The position numbers were made by a program, and so were the translations under genes. A model generated the notes under the pieces. The model was not told the DNA's origin, searched no databases, and saw only the letters and a list, made by a program, of their open reading frames with translations. A stretch of 33,172 nucleotides of DNA. Source: Bacteroidales bacterium (GTDB taxonomy: Bacteria > Bacteroidota > Bacteroidia > Bacteroidales > UBA932). Location of the stretch: contig JAFSPR010000038.1 of NCBI GenBank assembly GCA_017451395.1, forward strand, positions 1-33,172, in the 5' to 3' direction. Numbering within the stretch: position 1 is the stretch's first letter; the number at the start of each line of letters is the position of its first letter. Below, in pieces: positions 32,415 through 33,172 of this stretch.

Positions 32415-33172
32415 ATGGCAAACATCGATCTCAAGAAGTACGGCATCAAGGGCGTTAAGGAAATCCTTTACAACCCCACGTACGAGGTTCTTTACAATGA
32501 GGAAACAAAGCCCGGCCTTGAGGGTTTTGACAAGGGTCAGGTAACTGAACTTGGCGCCATCAACGTTATGACAGGCGTCTATACCGGCCGTTCCCCCAAA
32601 GACAAGTACATTGTCTACGACAACACCACCAAGGAAGGCAAGCCCGGTGAAATCTGGTGGACCACCGAGGGTTATCCCAACGACAACCACAAGATGTCCG
32701 TAAAGGTATGGAAGGAAGTCAAGAAACTCGCCATCCAGCAGCTCAGCGGCAAGCGCCTCTTTGTAGTTGACGGCTTCTGCGGCACTCACGCAGACACCCG
32801 TATGAAGGTTCGCTTCATTATGGAGGTTGCCTGGCAGGCCCACTTCGTGACCAATATGTTCATCCGTCCCAAGAACCAGAAGGAGTTTGACCAGGAGCCG
32901 GATTTCGTGGTCTATTGCGCTTCCAAGGCAGAGGTGAAGAATTATGAGGAACTTGGCCTTCGCAGCAGCACCTGCGTTGCCTTCAACGTGACTTCCCGCG
33001 AGCAGGTTATCCTCAACACCTGGTACGGCGGTGAGATGAAGAAGGGTATGTTCTCAATGATGAACTACTATCTTCCCCTCAAGGGCATCGCTGCCATGCA
33101 CTGCTCCGCAAACACCGATATGAACGGTGAAAACACCGCCATCTTCTTCGGCCTTTCCGGAACCGGCAAAAC
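32415..33172 (+). CDS. pckA: Phosphoenolpyruvate carboxykinase (ATP), truncated by window end
   Basis: Interconverts oxaloacetate and PEP using ATP/ADP; in anaerobic Bacteroidales it mainly runs in the CO2-fixing direction on the succinate pathway. About 252 N-terminal residues of an expected ~530 are visible. Motifs: [11 protein letters not shown] (substrate Arg), [27 protein letters not shown] with the metal-binding Lys and His, and the sequence ends inside the kinase-1a P-loop GLSGTGKT. Codon choice is of the highly expressed type (few GGCCGAT motifs), and the promoter is strong, as expected for a central-metabolism gene in this group. Confidence 0.96.
   Translation, partial: MANIDLKKYGIKGVKEILYNPTYEVLYNEETKPGLEGFDKGQVTELGAINVMTGVYTGRSPKDKYIVYDNTTKEGKPGEIWWTTEGYPNDNHKMSVKVWKEVKKLAIQQLSGKRLFVVDGFCGTHADTRMKVRFIMEVAWQAHFVTNMFIRPKNQKEFDQEPDFVVYCASKAEVKNYEELGLRSSTCVAFNVTSREQVILNTWYGGEMKKGMFSMMNYYLPLKGIAAMHCSANTDMNGENTAIFFGLSGTGK

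Noticed and set aside
1-33172. Mobile elements, CRISPR arrays, defence systems, tRNA or rRNA genes
   Set aside because: I looked for transposase motifs, regularly spaced repeats, nuclease/helicase defence pairs and cloverleaf sequences and saw none; all genes fit core or common accessory functions.

Overview
The window is ordinary chromosomal DNA from a fairly GC-rich member of the Bacteroidota, most likely a Bacteroidales gut or rumen lineage. The evidence is the repeated TAnnTTTG -7 promoter box with occasional TTTG about 14-20 bp upstream, DUF4493/DUF6359-like and DUF6340-like lipoproteins, a long (318 aa) NusB, a DUF3276 PUR-domain protein, a DUF5606 protein, an OmpA-family barrel, and an ATP-type PEP carboxykinase. 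Genus cannot be decided from the sequence. I see no phage, insertion sequence, CRISPR array, toxin-antitoxin pair or tRNA/rRNA gene, and no gene cluster that looks like a new defence or secondary-metabolism system.

Layout. 1-5.4 kb: the tail of a probable LysM protein, then mltG and a (p)ppGpp synthetase joined by an ATGA overlap; uvrB converges on them with a 20-bp overlap of coding ends. 5.4-6.9 kb: a strongly promoted OmpA-like porin, its terminator, and a 22-bp perfect palindrome. 6.9-9.7 kb (minus): a coupled HAD phosphatase - aguB - aguA operon for agmatine to putrescine. 9.7-15.3 kb: htpG flanked by two paralogous AMP-forming acyl ligases in opposite orientations. 15.3-17.9 kb: cardiolipin synthase and a convergent surface lipoprotein gene. 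17.9-21.2 kb: a short intergenic stretch with CACGTGAAAC repeats resembling ParB parS sites, then ffh and a 5'-nucleotidase lipoprotein. 21.2-26.5 kb (minus): amidohydrolase and two tandem purine nucleoside phosphorylases (purine salvage), then a coiled-coil protein, zapA, a candidate 6S-type RNA and rny. 26.5-33.2 kb: a PUR-domain protein, divergent from nusB-yajC-ybbR-coaE-DUF5606-rimO-lipoprotein, ending in a truncated pckA.

The most interesting points are: a very strong excess of the heptamer GGCCGAT/ATCGGCC over the whole window (about 57 copies tallied by eye against roughly 5 expected); the parS-like pair upstream of ffh; a structured zapA-rny gap that fits a 6S RNA; an Asn-to-Asp change at the purine-specificity position of one of the two PNP paralogues; a RelA/SpoT protein whose hydrolase motifs are destroyed while the synthetase keeps a bifunctional-type RxRD motif; and long perfect palindromes in the gaps between convergent genes.
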